A stretch of 64,000 nt of DNA, from assembly GCA_959347315.1 (NCBI GenBank), contig OY365817.1:374501-438500 (forward strand). Direction: 5' to 3'. Positions 54,974 to 64,000 of this stretch are shown piece after piece (within the stretch, counting starts at the first letter, position 1; the number at the start of each line of letters is the position of its first letter). A program made the position numbers and the translations under genes. The notes under the pieces are model-generated. The model saw only the letters and a program-made list of their open reading frames with translations, ran no database searches and was not told the DNA's origin. The DNA comes from Bimastos eiseni (lineage: Eukaryota > Annelida > Clitellata > Crassiclitellata > Lumbricidae).

Positions 54974-57028
54974 TATCGGACTATCGAGGAGATGACCTTG
55001 TTGGGTGTACCTTTGATTCCAGGTCCAGCTGTGAACATGGTCGTTAATTCAAAGGCTAATGACCTTGAGAGGTCAATAGGAAGGTTGTCCTTGCTTTATA
55101 CACATGACGCTCTGGTTCTGCTGAGAAACAGTCTAAGTGTACCAAAGCTCTTGTACAGTCTGCGCACAGCCGTCTGCGCTGATTGCCCAGGCTTGGCTCG
55201 GTTTGATCAACTGTTGAGAGAAGGACTGTCAACCATGTTTAATGTGGACCTTGACAATGACCGTTGGCTTCAGGCTTCTTTGCCGGTGAGAGCTGGTGGT
55301 CTGGGAGTTCGTTATGCATCTACGCTGGCACTTCCTGCCTTTCTGACTTCTGCTGCTAGTAAAAGCGAACTCCAGGCATGTATCCTACCCATAGAGTATG
55401 CTGAGATACCGTACGCACTTGCGAGTTCAGCACTCAACGCGTGGGAGGCCCTGACAGATGCAGAACCACCAACAGGAGCAGCGAGTTATCGCCAGAAAGA
55501 ATGGGACCTCCGATCCACAGACACGGCATGGAAAGGTCTGCTGGAGTCCAATAACAATCCATGCGACCGTGCTCGCCTCCTGACCTCCCGAGCATCTCAT
55601 TCTGGAGACTGAGTGCTAGCTCCTCCTGTGACTGTCCTAGGCCTGCGCCTCTCAAACGAGGAGTTACGAATGGCCCCCGGGTTGAGGCTAGGAACGAAGC
55701 TCTGCGAGCCACATTTCTGTCACCAATGCCGCAAAAGGACTCCATGGTCTGATCTGTAGAAGAGGCAGTGGAAATCATCAACAACACAGTATGTTGAATG
55801 ACGTCGTCTGGAGAGCTCTTGGCAGAGCGAAGATCTCAACGCAAAAGAACTTCTCGGCTTGCTAAGAGAAGATAGAAAGCGACCAGACGGCGTCACACTC
55901 ATCCCTTTGACCCGTGGTCGATGTCTGGCATGGGATGTGATAGTACTAGGCACCTACGCCAAATCTTATCTTGTCGACACATCTGTCAGAGCTGGCGAAG
56001 CAGCCGAACGCGCAGCTACGTCGTTAGAGGGTCAATTACTCCACCATAACCAACACCCACGAACCCACGATTTCGTAGCCCACGCCTTGGAATCCGGAGG
56101 CGCTTGTAGCAGCGAAGGACTGCATTTCATTTATAAACTTAAGTCACCATGATGCAGCTTAGCAGCTGTTCGAGCAGACTTTAACCTTTTTAGCTAAATG
56201 TTTCTGTGCAATATTAAGAATTAGATCAGAAAGCAAGAGCAGGGTGCATCATTGACCAGTTAGAAATCGTTTCGGGAACCCAGTGCTCCCTTGATTCACT
56301 GGGTTCTCACTCCCGCGCTTCCAACATCTCCCTTTCTCATTCGTGTTGTTAAAAAACTTCCTGTGCTTCGTTTTAGATCATCTTCATGGGTGTCTCGATG
56401 TTGGCGCCATCAGCCGCCTTGGAATCAGGTCGGTTGTCTGTTCGTTTACACGACATAATATGCCCTAAAAATAACTTTAAATGAAAATGCATACATGTGA
56501 TGTATACAGGAGTTAAGGACCTGAGCATATTTTAAACTGATGCCCAATGCAGTTGTGTATCTGAAGCTATTATGTTGCAGGGCATTGTTCGAAATTGAAT
56601 AGATTCAATAATTAATGTGTCACATTAAAAAATGTTTTCCAAACAAAGTGAAGAAATAACTAATAAACCATAGTATATCGAAAGGCTTGCTGTTCTGAAA
56701 TATGTGTTTGCTTATAGGCATCCAGTGATTGAGATTGAGAGTTTAGGTCGACTGGTGATGTGTAGTCTAAACGGAAACCATGTACTTTTGTATATTCTAT
56801 ACAGTTACCGGGTTTCCACTGATGCTGTCGATTCCTATAATGTCCGTCGTTTGTATGGCGTACACGGCTCTGGTAAGTGAAGCCCAGCGCCCTATATACA
56901 ATGTATTGGATTGAAAAAGTTTTTCAAATTATTATTATATTCGCCGGCAATATATAATATCAAGTTAGCTTATTTTTGTGACCCCAGTCTCAACTCATTT
57001 CAATTTCTCCAAACAATCTCTCTCTCTT

Positions 57029-57061
<33 letters not shown>

Positions 57062-60000
57062 GTATATATATTTATCACGAAGCATTTCGCTACCTGGTAT
57101 TGTTTGTTTCGACTCTGGAATGATTTTCATCTTGATCCCACGAGTACCTCCTCCAATAACTAATACGGCGGGTAATGGACTCACATATTCTGATAGTCAC
57201 ATGTTTTTTGTATCGCGTAAACTGCAACTTGTAATTGTTACATGCGATGTGCAATTATCCCTATCACAATTTTTATGTCATGAAGCATTTTGTTACCTGT
57301 CATTGTCAGAATATTGGGATTCCATGGCCCTACCATGGAATCTCAGTTAATAGGGGAACTCAAGATTAGCGGCCTATAAGAGTTGACGAATATGGTAATA
57401 AAATTTAATGGTCTTATGTCAACGATGGATGGTATTGTTTCCCTTAACTCTGGGATGATTTTCATCTTGAATCCCTGTTCACTGTTACTTCCATCAACGA
57501 TGTTGTGCAGAGGAAGCCAGAATGACAGCAATTATTTCCAGAACTTATCAAACTTCTGTAGCTATTCTTGACAATACTAGTGACAGGTGACATTGCTGAT
57601 ATGAACTTTTCTTGTCATACGCGCTAAAACCAGTTATTTGATTGAATACAATAAAATAACATTCGAAAGCCGTTACTGTATTGCATTTCAACTGTTACTG
57701 ATATGCGTTTGTATGGATGTAGACCGGCCATGATTCGACAGATGGATTACGAGTCATAACGTTAACCTTCAGATGTGTTTAGCTGTTTAGGTGTTCCTCG
57801 TTATCAGTACATTTCGAATGTTTTGCAAACCATATAATTTCTATTACGGTCATAGAGGGCCCTAAAATGCTTCGCCCCTACCTCATTGTGGGGAGCTTGC
57901 AACACTTTCCAGAACCCCTAGTTTCACATGGGAGTGATGGGAGGAATATATTAGAGGCAGGGTCGGAGGGAGGGGACAGCAATGGGCCTCCGATATAATC
58001 GACATGTTTGCGCCAATGTTTATGACTACTAAGATCTTCTATTCGAAATTAAAGACTCATCGCTTTACGAAATTCTATATGTTTGTCCTGGCTCTTACTA
58101 TTCAAATGACGTAATTCAAGTTATTGCAATGCATTGGATTGTGTAAAGGGTGGAATGCGAGCGGTGATATGGACGGATGTCTTCCAGTTTCTTACAATGG
58201 TTGGAGGATTGCTGGCTGTATGCATTCAGGTATGGTCAGAAGCAATGCTTAACTGCAATTGCTAAATGCGTTGACTTCCTATATCGTTCAGGTCTCAACT
58301 TAACTTCGGTTAAACCTTCAATTCGCGTGCATTATCATTATATCCACCGTACACCCTGGCGTCAGAGACGTAGGCCTATTGAATTGATAAATTCCGATTG
58401 TGTTCCTGGTCGAAGCGATCATCTTGTCTTGGACAATATTAATTTTTGTATTACGATGAAGACACTTTAGAAGTCATTAGTTCTAATGTTATTGTAAGTT
58501 TCTCGGTCTCGGCCATCACCGGTTGCTAATGGTCATAGCTTCGAGCAACCAATTAAACCAATATAGGTTCTCCTACTAGCCCGTATATGCGTCGATGAAA
58601 TATGAGAGTAGGTTCAGCGTTACATGTCATTCCGTGTCAAATGAGGCAAAGAAGAGAAGCTCTGTAGTTAAGAATAAGAAGAAATTAGGTTAAATAAGCA
58701 AGCCAACGTAACGTGAGGTAATCACATCCTCGAATATATAGAATATGTATATTTGAGGATTTGATTGAGGATAACAATATCGTCATTGACACATATCATG
58801 AATCTTTAATTAATTATCGATCCCCAGGTCATGTAAACAATTTTTTATTATTTAGAAGTCTCGACCGTGTTGCAATTTTCTTGTATGAAGCAGCAGTTAA
58901 TCTTTAGTGTGTTATCCACTTTAGGGAATTATTGTTGCTGGAGGAATCAGCAATGTCATAACATACGCTGACAGGGAAGGACGTATGGATGTGGTCGAGT
59001 GAGTATTTTCTCCATAATGGGCGCATTTTTAGTTTGCAACCTTTCTCAAGAAAGTTTTTCCGTTGACAAATTTAATTTACTCTTAATTTGTCTTATTTTA
59101 CAATTACTCTCTATTGGGCTTAATGCTGAATTCAATTGCTGAGTATGTATTTAGAATCAGTTGGACAGAGAATGTAACAAACGAAGAGGTGATGGAAACA
59201 ATGGGAGAAGAAAGAACCCTGCCACGCACGATAAGACAAAGACAACAAAGTTGGATAGGACATGGGCCAAGAGGAAACTCAATGATGAAAACTATCAGAG
59301 AAGGGAAGATGGAAGGAAAGCCGCAGAAGAGGAAGACCGAAATGACTGATGCTGGAGTCAGCTGGACTGGATGATGCAAGAGGGATACAAGAGGCTTAAA
59401 GAGAAGGCGCCGAGGAGAGAGGAATGACGACATCTAACATTTGAACCTGTCTGAAAAGGTAGAGAAGAAGAAGCACGATCATTGATTATTATTTGCTTTG
59501 AACTGCATTCTTATGACGATTCGGTAAAATAACTGCACAAAAGCGACGAAGCCAAGAGTGACCTCTAAGGTTTTCATAGGTCTAGCATTTTAGTGGTTGA
59601 TTATTGTCTGTGGACACGTGCCATTCTAAGTACATCATGGTCTGCTTGGTCGGTGAGACATTAGCAATCGTGCTAGAAAAGACTGCAGATAACCAGTAAA
59701 TACGTTTACACACAAGACGTGAACGTATCGTTTTGAGTCAATTATCTGACACAACGTAACATACATGTAACGTATGTTTCCAGCTGGAGCATTGATCCGA
59801 CGGTGCGTCATACATTTTGGGGGATCGTGATTGGTGGCGCTTTTGGTTGGATTCCTTTCTACGGTTTGTCTCAGACAGCCGTTCAACGCTTCTCGGCAAC
59901 ACAAAGCCTCTCCAAAGCCAGACTGTAAATATTATCACCAATATTCCGTTCAGCACGCATATGCAAAGCTAATTCATGTGTTTGTGCTTTAAAGAGGACG

Positions 60001-62740
60001 AAATGAGTCTTTGTTAATAGTCTTTCAACATGCATATTTGACCATAATTACGAAAAGTAGTGATTGCATTTATACGGCCCTCTGTCGAATGTTTACAATC
60101 ATTTTATAACGAATATGGACTGCCTCTGATTCCCTAAGGGACTTCTGGCAGAGTCTCAATTTCTAATCATGAGACACATACATCGGTGCGCCGTGTTTCA
60201 ACCATATTGTGGATTTCGGGTTAGTTTCTTGATGGCTGTCGGCGTCTCACGGTTGCGATCTGGGACGCGTTGCCCAGAAATTGCAAGAGGAAGAGTTTTA
60301 TTTTCGACGTTGCTTATTTCAGTTGTCCGCATTTGCTATTCACAGTGTTGGTAGGTGGCTATAATGAATTATGTTCATTAAAGAACAGTAAAGAAGCCAA
60401 TAGTTAGTGTCTAGTGTGTTTGAGCGTTGAGAACATTGATTACGCTGATCAATGTTCCGTTAAGTGATTCGTCCCGAACCTCTTTCAATGTCAATGGATA
60501 CTGGGAGTCGTTATAAAGAAATTGTTTGCCAATTTTACCAAATACCTCCTGAGTCTATACACGTAGAACCACTAACCGAAAGAGCTGACCTGCAATGTCT
60601 CTCTCCTTTAACTAATTGTCGGATTAAGATGGTCAGAATAGGCCTAAATGTTAACTTGACAAGCGATTGTTGTACGAAGAAAGAAGCTCAAATAGCTTAA
60701 TGCACCGAATAATATGTGCCTTGAAATATATTGTTAAACGTAGGCTAATATTATGTTCTTACAGCACCATTCTGCTTAATATCCCAGGAGTATACTTGTT
60801 GGAACTACTGGTGGGATTTACGGGTTTGGCCGTTGTTGCTCACTACGCTCGAATCAAATGCGATCCTTTGGCAAATAACGAGATCAACAACGAAAATCAC
60901 GTAAATTATATTATTATAGGTCACCTTCGTCTACACTTGGCATCGATGCTTCGTTAAAGGTCAGCGCTGGAGTTGGATTGATTTTGCTGCGTTCTTTCCG
61001 TTTTGCCTATTTCAAAAGTGTACACGGTTGCAGCAGCAACTGCACATTTTCAACCAATAAATTTTAAAGTCATTTTACTTATTTAGCAGCCTTAACCACA
61101 CAGCCAGTGAGTATGATCATTACTCATCGCAAAAAAACTGACTTGTTATTCAACCAAACAATTATCTCATCACTCATCGAACTAATAGGAGAGTTTATGT
61201 ATCGCAATAATTATGGCTTATTACCACATGTTTCAATAACTTTTGGCATCATCTCTGATCGCCACTCCTATTAAACAAGAAACTCGACATCCTATGACCC
61301 TCCTTGTGCACACACAAATACTCGATTGGAATCTTCTCCCAACATATATTTAGCACCATTCAAACATTTGATTATTTAAATATAAATTTCGCCTCTATTT
61401 GCTTGAGGACAACTCAAAGTTTTGAATGTTTGTGTTTGTGTCTATTCAGTGGATGCAATGAGCCCTTAGTTAAGGCTCTAGTTAAGATGAGCGTCTATCT
61501 ATTTTTACTTACCTGAAAGGTTAATATTGGTACTCATTGCCAGTTCATAAATTCTACATAGGGGCCCCTGGTTAGCGGGTCTATTGCCCCTTTAGGTTCC
61601 CTGTGTAACTAGAATATTCATTTATGGAAACTTGTTGTCTGTAATTTTCTCAGGTTTTTGGTTACAAACTAAAATTTAAAAAATCTAAGTGGACAAACTG
61701 TTTAGGCTACACATAGGCCTATTTTAAAAAACTAAGTTAATTATTAAAAAATGTACCCGACTGCCCTACCGCTCGTTTTTTATTAAAAATAATTGGCAAC
61801 TCGAACATTAAACTGATGAATTGCTTAAATAGAAGTTTTGATAATGAAAAAAATCCTTGTTTAAATGGAAGTTTAAATGATGAAAAATATTACAATGTGG
61901 GTAGTATTTGGATTGATGAAACTGTTTTGCTGTTCAAGTAGAGGTTAGTAGAAGCTGGATTAATATTGATTAATAAAAAACCGGTGTAAATCAAAGTTAG
62001 ACTGATGCTCAAACTATATGCTACAATGGACGAACAAATAAATTCACTAGAACGATAGACCAACCAATGATGAGTAGAGCGCCTATATTACTATAAATTT
62101 ATCTTAAATGAATGAATTGCAATACTGGCATGAAATTCTTCTTGGAAATCATTTCTCGTCTTACAACGTATAAGCCAAATTGACATCGCTGGACGTGAGG
62201 GTATTCATTACAAGAGAGTGAAGGTTTCTTGGAAAATAAGCATTGCTATCATTGACAACGAATCTCATTGGCTGAGGGCCATGGCTTTATATTATGTTCA
62301 CTGACTTGTGATGGACTGAAAGACTTGCAGTTGCTAATGCCATGTATCCTGATGTAGGCTTCGCAAAAAAATGTTTCCGATTTGGGGACTTTTGGGCTGC
62401 GACTTACCTCATTGCTTTGCATCAGATCACTTAATTTGCATGTGTTTACGTAGGGTTCACACTCGCGGCGCAGGTTAGATGATAATAGACTATATAATAT
62501 CAGTCCCGCATTCAATGGGATTCCGCATATTAGATTCCAGTTGGCCATCTATAAAACATTTGAAAGAACTGTAACCATTTTGAGGTAGGGATGCTGTTGC
62601 TGCGTTTCAGGATATGATTTTATCATTTGTTGGTTGTTAATGTGGTTTCAGTTACTTCCTCATTTTGTGATGACCTTATTCAGAAACTCTCCTGGTTTCG
62701 CCGGTTTATTTCTGGCGACGCTTTACGGAGGAGCCTTAAG
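50237..62740 (+). CDS. Sodium/solute symporter, SLC5 family (partial, spliced)
   Basis: Exons: 50237-50575 (phase 0), 56377-56428 (1), 56805-56872 (0), 58149-58229 (0), 58925-58998 (2), 59784-59924 (2), 60765-60900 (0), 62652-62740 (2); GT-AG throughout. Exon 1 encodes WPDYLILVSFLVISLAIGLY (TM1), EEFILADRRL and SLLVSSHSAILVLGMTAEMY. Then come IIFMGVSMLAPSAALE, VTGFPLMLSIP, the family hallmark GGMRAVIWTDVFQ, RHTFWGIVIGGAFGW and LSQTAVQRF, LLNIPGVYLLELLVG, and LLPHFVMTLFRNSPGFAGLF. These follow SLC5 order, nearest SLC5A8/A12/A5/A6 (monocarboxylate, iodide, multivitamin transporters); substrate cannot be told. It would be a plasma-membrane Na+-coupled importer. Expected 'YLE+RF...Q' (about 23-25 residues, loop/TM3) between exons 1 and 2 was not found. 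The C-terminal half lies beyond the window. Confidence 0.88.
51127..52321 (+). mobile_element. Harbinger-type non-autonomous element, copy 2
   Basis: 1195 bp with ends GGGGCCGTTCACATATTATA and (reverse complement) GAGACCGTTCACATATTATA, flanked by TTA on both sides. The interior matches copy 1 inverted (AGGTAGAGTTGTACCGCGAA; CCAATTGGAAATTCCATGTA). It lies in SLC5 intron 1. No transposase frame. Confidence 0.85.
52330..53399. other. SLC5 intron 1, no feature recognised
   Basis: Frames at 52395-52649 and 53062-53439 were checked for the missing SLC5 exon and do not fit. Confidence 0.4.
53400..53570 (+). mobile_element. tRNA-derived SINE, copy 6 (best tRNA-like head)
   Basis: GTGGCACAGTGGCCGATCGG, then TTAGAGCGG (A box), GAGTTCGAACC (B box), GTCAGTCACTGTGTAGGGAC, GAGCAAGTCCTTCTCG, CTGCAGTAC and TGCAATTGCGCCG. 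The head mimics a tRNA D-arm and T-arm, but the anticodon arm does not fold as a real tRNA. The tail is lost. Confidence 0.85.
54010..54152. mobile_element. Hairpin of inverted 16-bp repeats
   Basis: Forward units (TTCGATAATCC, CTCGATAGTCCGAAGG, TTCGATAATCCGAA) meet their inverse (TTCAGATTATCGAACC, TTCGGACTATCGATAC) around AAAATCTTCGGACTAGAAAATTTT. It uses the same unit as 47246-47342 and ends in the same (T)ATCGAT block. Confidence 0.75.
54914..54973. repeat. (AAT)n array at the 5' junction of an RLE-type LINE
   Basis: About 19 AAT units with one ACT; LINE coding sequence starts within a few bases of its end. Confidence 0.95.
54974..56152 (+). mobile_element. 5'-truncated LINE with restriction-like endonuclease
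   Basis: Frame 1 (to a stop at 55613) reads MTLLGVPLIPGPAV, LSLLYTHDALVLLRNSLSVP, KLLYSLRTA and WLQASLPVRAGGLGVRYAST, the region after the RT catalytic core. A frameshift follows; the next frame has LGLRLSNEELRMAPGLRLGT, then CEPHFCHQC (zinc-knuckle cysteines). After another break at about 55790, NDVVWRALGRAKI, then RKRPDGVTLIPLTRGRCLAW and D give the PD-x(12+)-D core of a restriction-like endonuclease. It ends SSEGLHFIYKLKSP. The gene order (RT, CCHC, RLE) fits the R2/R4/Dong group. Dead copy within SLC5 intron 1. Confidence 0.75.
57005..57073. repeat. (TC)n-(TA)n microsatellite
   Basis: CTCTCTCTTTATATATATAT...GTATATATAT in the SLC5 intron before exon 58149. Confidence 0.95.
57075..57520. 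repeat. Diverged local duplications
   Basis: TGGAATGATTTTCATCTTGATCCC (57117) recurs as TGGGATGATTTTCATCTTGAATCCC (57450), and CACGAAGCATTTCGCTACCTG (57077) as CATGAAGCATTTTGTTACCTG (57278). Old tandem or nested repeat copies in an intron. Confidence 0.6.
59113..59475 (+). pseudogene. RTE-type LINE 3' end
   Basis: ISWTENVTNEEVMETMGEER, then WIGHGPRGNSMMKTIREGKM and EGKPQKRKTEM match the closing segment of RTE-like ORFs ('+ISWTD.VTNEEVL..+.E.R', 'WIGHVLRG', 'EG+MEGK+.+GRPR'). An AGAAGAAGAAG tail at 59463-59472 fits RTE short-repeat tails. It lies in the SLC5 intron between exons at 58925 and 59784. Confidence 0.75.
59930..60760. other. SLC5 intron, nothing recognised
   Basis: Short open frames only. 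Confidence 0.4.
61558..61612 (+). repeat. LINE 3'-UTR hairpin-block fragment
   Basis: GGGGCCCCTGGTTAGCGGGTCTATTGCCCCTTTAGGTTCCC resembles the CCCTGCTAGCGGGACCTCGGTCCCTTTAGGG block of the LINE at 14.9 kb and 12.2 kb. Confidence 0.45.
61805..61985 (+). repeat. Dispersed minisatellite, unit about 40 bp, copy 4
   Basis: Units such as CTTAAATAGAAGTTTTGATAATGAAAAAAAT, TTAAATGGAAGTTTAAATGATGAAAAAT and GAAGCTGGATTAATATTGAT relate to 12530-12690. In an SLC5 intron. Confidence 0.55.
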
Positions 62741-62799
62741 GTAAGACGACTGCAATAGAACTACTAATACAGGGTCTGACGTTTCACTTGTTTGTATCT

Positions 62800-63545
62800 C
62801 AGAAAGTGTATAATGAAGAATTCTTGTCAGTGCGTCCCGCATTCAGAAACATTAATGTAGTAGACCCCTTAACGTTCAACTTCAGTGTTTTGATAATTGA
62901 ATCAGACCTGTTTCCTACTGCTGCAAACAGCGTAAACGATTTTGCGGAACAATTGAAAGCAACAATGTCACTGACCTTGGACAAAATTCGTCCGATTCAG
63001 ACCTGCTGCAGGCGACCATATAAAACTATAAGTAATCTAAATGGCTTTCACTTGAAGCATCCCATGCAAAGAAGGAACGTCGTCAATAAGAGAGGAAATA
63101 GGAACGTTATGGGCCTCATGAACTCTTTAACCATTCACGAAGGTCGTATTTCTGCAGCCAACTTGGAAGTGCTGAAAATCCTCGGGATCGTTAGCGCGTC
63201 ATGATCTCCTGTATTGTCTGGCACTGCGTATTAGGCAATGCGCCTATCTATGTCTACGGGATCCATTTACCTTAGCTTCGTCTTACTCTGGTCGCCGATC
63301 TCTTCGCTTTGTGGATCCAAATGCTCGCACTGTCACCAGACAGAACATAGCTTTCGTAATTGTGGGTCCCAGTGTTTGGAACAGCCTCCCATCTGACCTA
63401 CGTTGTCTCCCAAGTGACCACTCTTGCTCTTTCTATTAAACTTCTCAAGACTTTCCTCTTTGACCGAGTCTGGGTTGGGAGCTGTCTTCAAGACAGCCTT
63501 GAATAGCTGTCATGAAGAGGTGCTATATAAATTGCATTAATTGAT
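62800..63545 (+). pseudogene. Internally deleted CR1/L2-like LINE
   Basis: 62810-63204 encodes FRNINVVDPLTFNFSVLIIE, then VNDFAEQLKATMSLTLDKI, matching the endonuclease-RT linker ('+.+k.id...F..dl', 'Y...L...LDKHAP'). At 63340-63440 FVIVGPSVWNSLPSDLRCLP gives the ORF2 terminus. The RT between is absent. It ends GGTGCTATATAAATTGCATT and a TTGATGATTGATTG tail at 63545. Lies just downstream of the last seen SLC5 exon. Confidence 0.7.
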
Positions 63546-63547
63546 GA

Positions 63548-64000
63548 TTGATTGAAATGGATGTTGAAATCGCCAGTTGTGAAATGTTAACTAATGTTTT
63601 GAATGGATTAATGATTGACAGCTCAATATCATCTGGTCTAAGCGGTTCAGCAGCAAACTGTTGGGAGGATTTTCTTAAAAAGACATTCAATTACCTCCCT
63701 GAATCCAGGAAGGCCATTGTCAACCGGATACTAGGTAGGCTACCGTCTCCTAAAATTATTAAAATTCTAAATGATAATTATATCCTGTCGTGTTTTCCCT
63801 TTGTACATCTACCATTTCACTTTATAAAAAAAGATATCAGTCCACACAGTATGTTGAAAGGTTATGTATCTTCTACGCATTAGGAACTCGTCATTTGCTA
63901 ATGTAGTAACTAATCTACCTATTTTCTCAAGCCACAGGTTAGCCAGTGAGTTTTTTTTAAGTTAAGGTTACAGGGTCCCCTTAACAACCAGTCTAAGTTC
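63548..64000. other. No recognised feature
   Basis: A 111-residue frame (63548-63883) starts inside the LINE tail and has no motif I know. The next SLC5 exon (expected 'S+.SSTLNS') was not seen. Confidence 0.4.

Overview
This is a gene-poor, repeat-rich eukaryotic nuclear window. It has spliced genes with GT-AG introns in consistent phase, many decayed LINE, SINE and DNA-transposon copies, and abundant microsatellites. The palindrome TAGGCCTA recurs through the window. The mix of CR1/L2-like, RTE-like and restriction-like-endonuclease LINEs, a tRNA-derived SINE, hAT and Harbinger-type elements suggests a marine invertebrate. I favour an echinoderm or other invertebrate deuterostome, but this is inference; no marker gene fixes the species.

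Host genes, all on the + strand. (1) About 8.0-13.0 kb: a small secreted von Willebrand factor A (vWA) protein gene, with a signal-peptide exon, two vWA exons, a C-terminal helix exon and a possible last exon. (2) 24.6-35.7 kb: a paralogue with the same exon order and intron phases and an identically sized 202-nt exon 2. (3) 44.16 kb: a third signal-peptide exon of the same type with no recognisable vWA exon after it. Together these look like a tandem family of secreted single-vWA proteins at different stages of decay. (4) 50.2-62.7 kb, running off the right edge: a sodium/solute symporter (SLC5) gene with eight recognised exons whose phases fit. One expected short exon between the first two recognised ones was not found.

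Repeat landscape. 14.8-18.0 kb holds the most complete LINE (CR1/L2-like, minus strand, frameshifted). Remnants of other LINEs lie at 1.4, 2.2, 4, 9, 12.2, 18.1, 26.5, 30-31.3, 46.3, 59.2 and 62.8-63.5 kb. Two hAT-type transposons (26.7-28.0 and 29.8-30.9 kb) and two opposite-facing Harbinger-type elements (25.0-26.0 and 51.1-52.3 kb) have visible ends and candidate target-site duplications. A tRNA-derived SINE is present six times. Three fragments of a LINE with a restriction-like endonuclease sit directly in or against (AAT)n arrays at 42.8-43.5 and 54.9-56.2 kb, which suggests microsatellite-targeted insertion. Minisatellites include a 14-bp array with a 140-bp higher-order pattern, a near-perfect 11-bp array, a 45/42-bp array, and a dispersed family with units of about 40 bp.

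Most long open frames in the window are by-products of simple repeats and were not called as genes. Exons were assigned by eye from family motifs and splice phase; no alignment was run.
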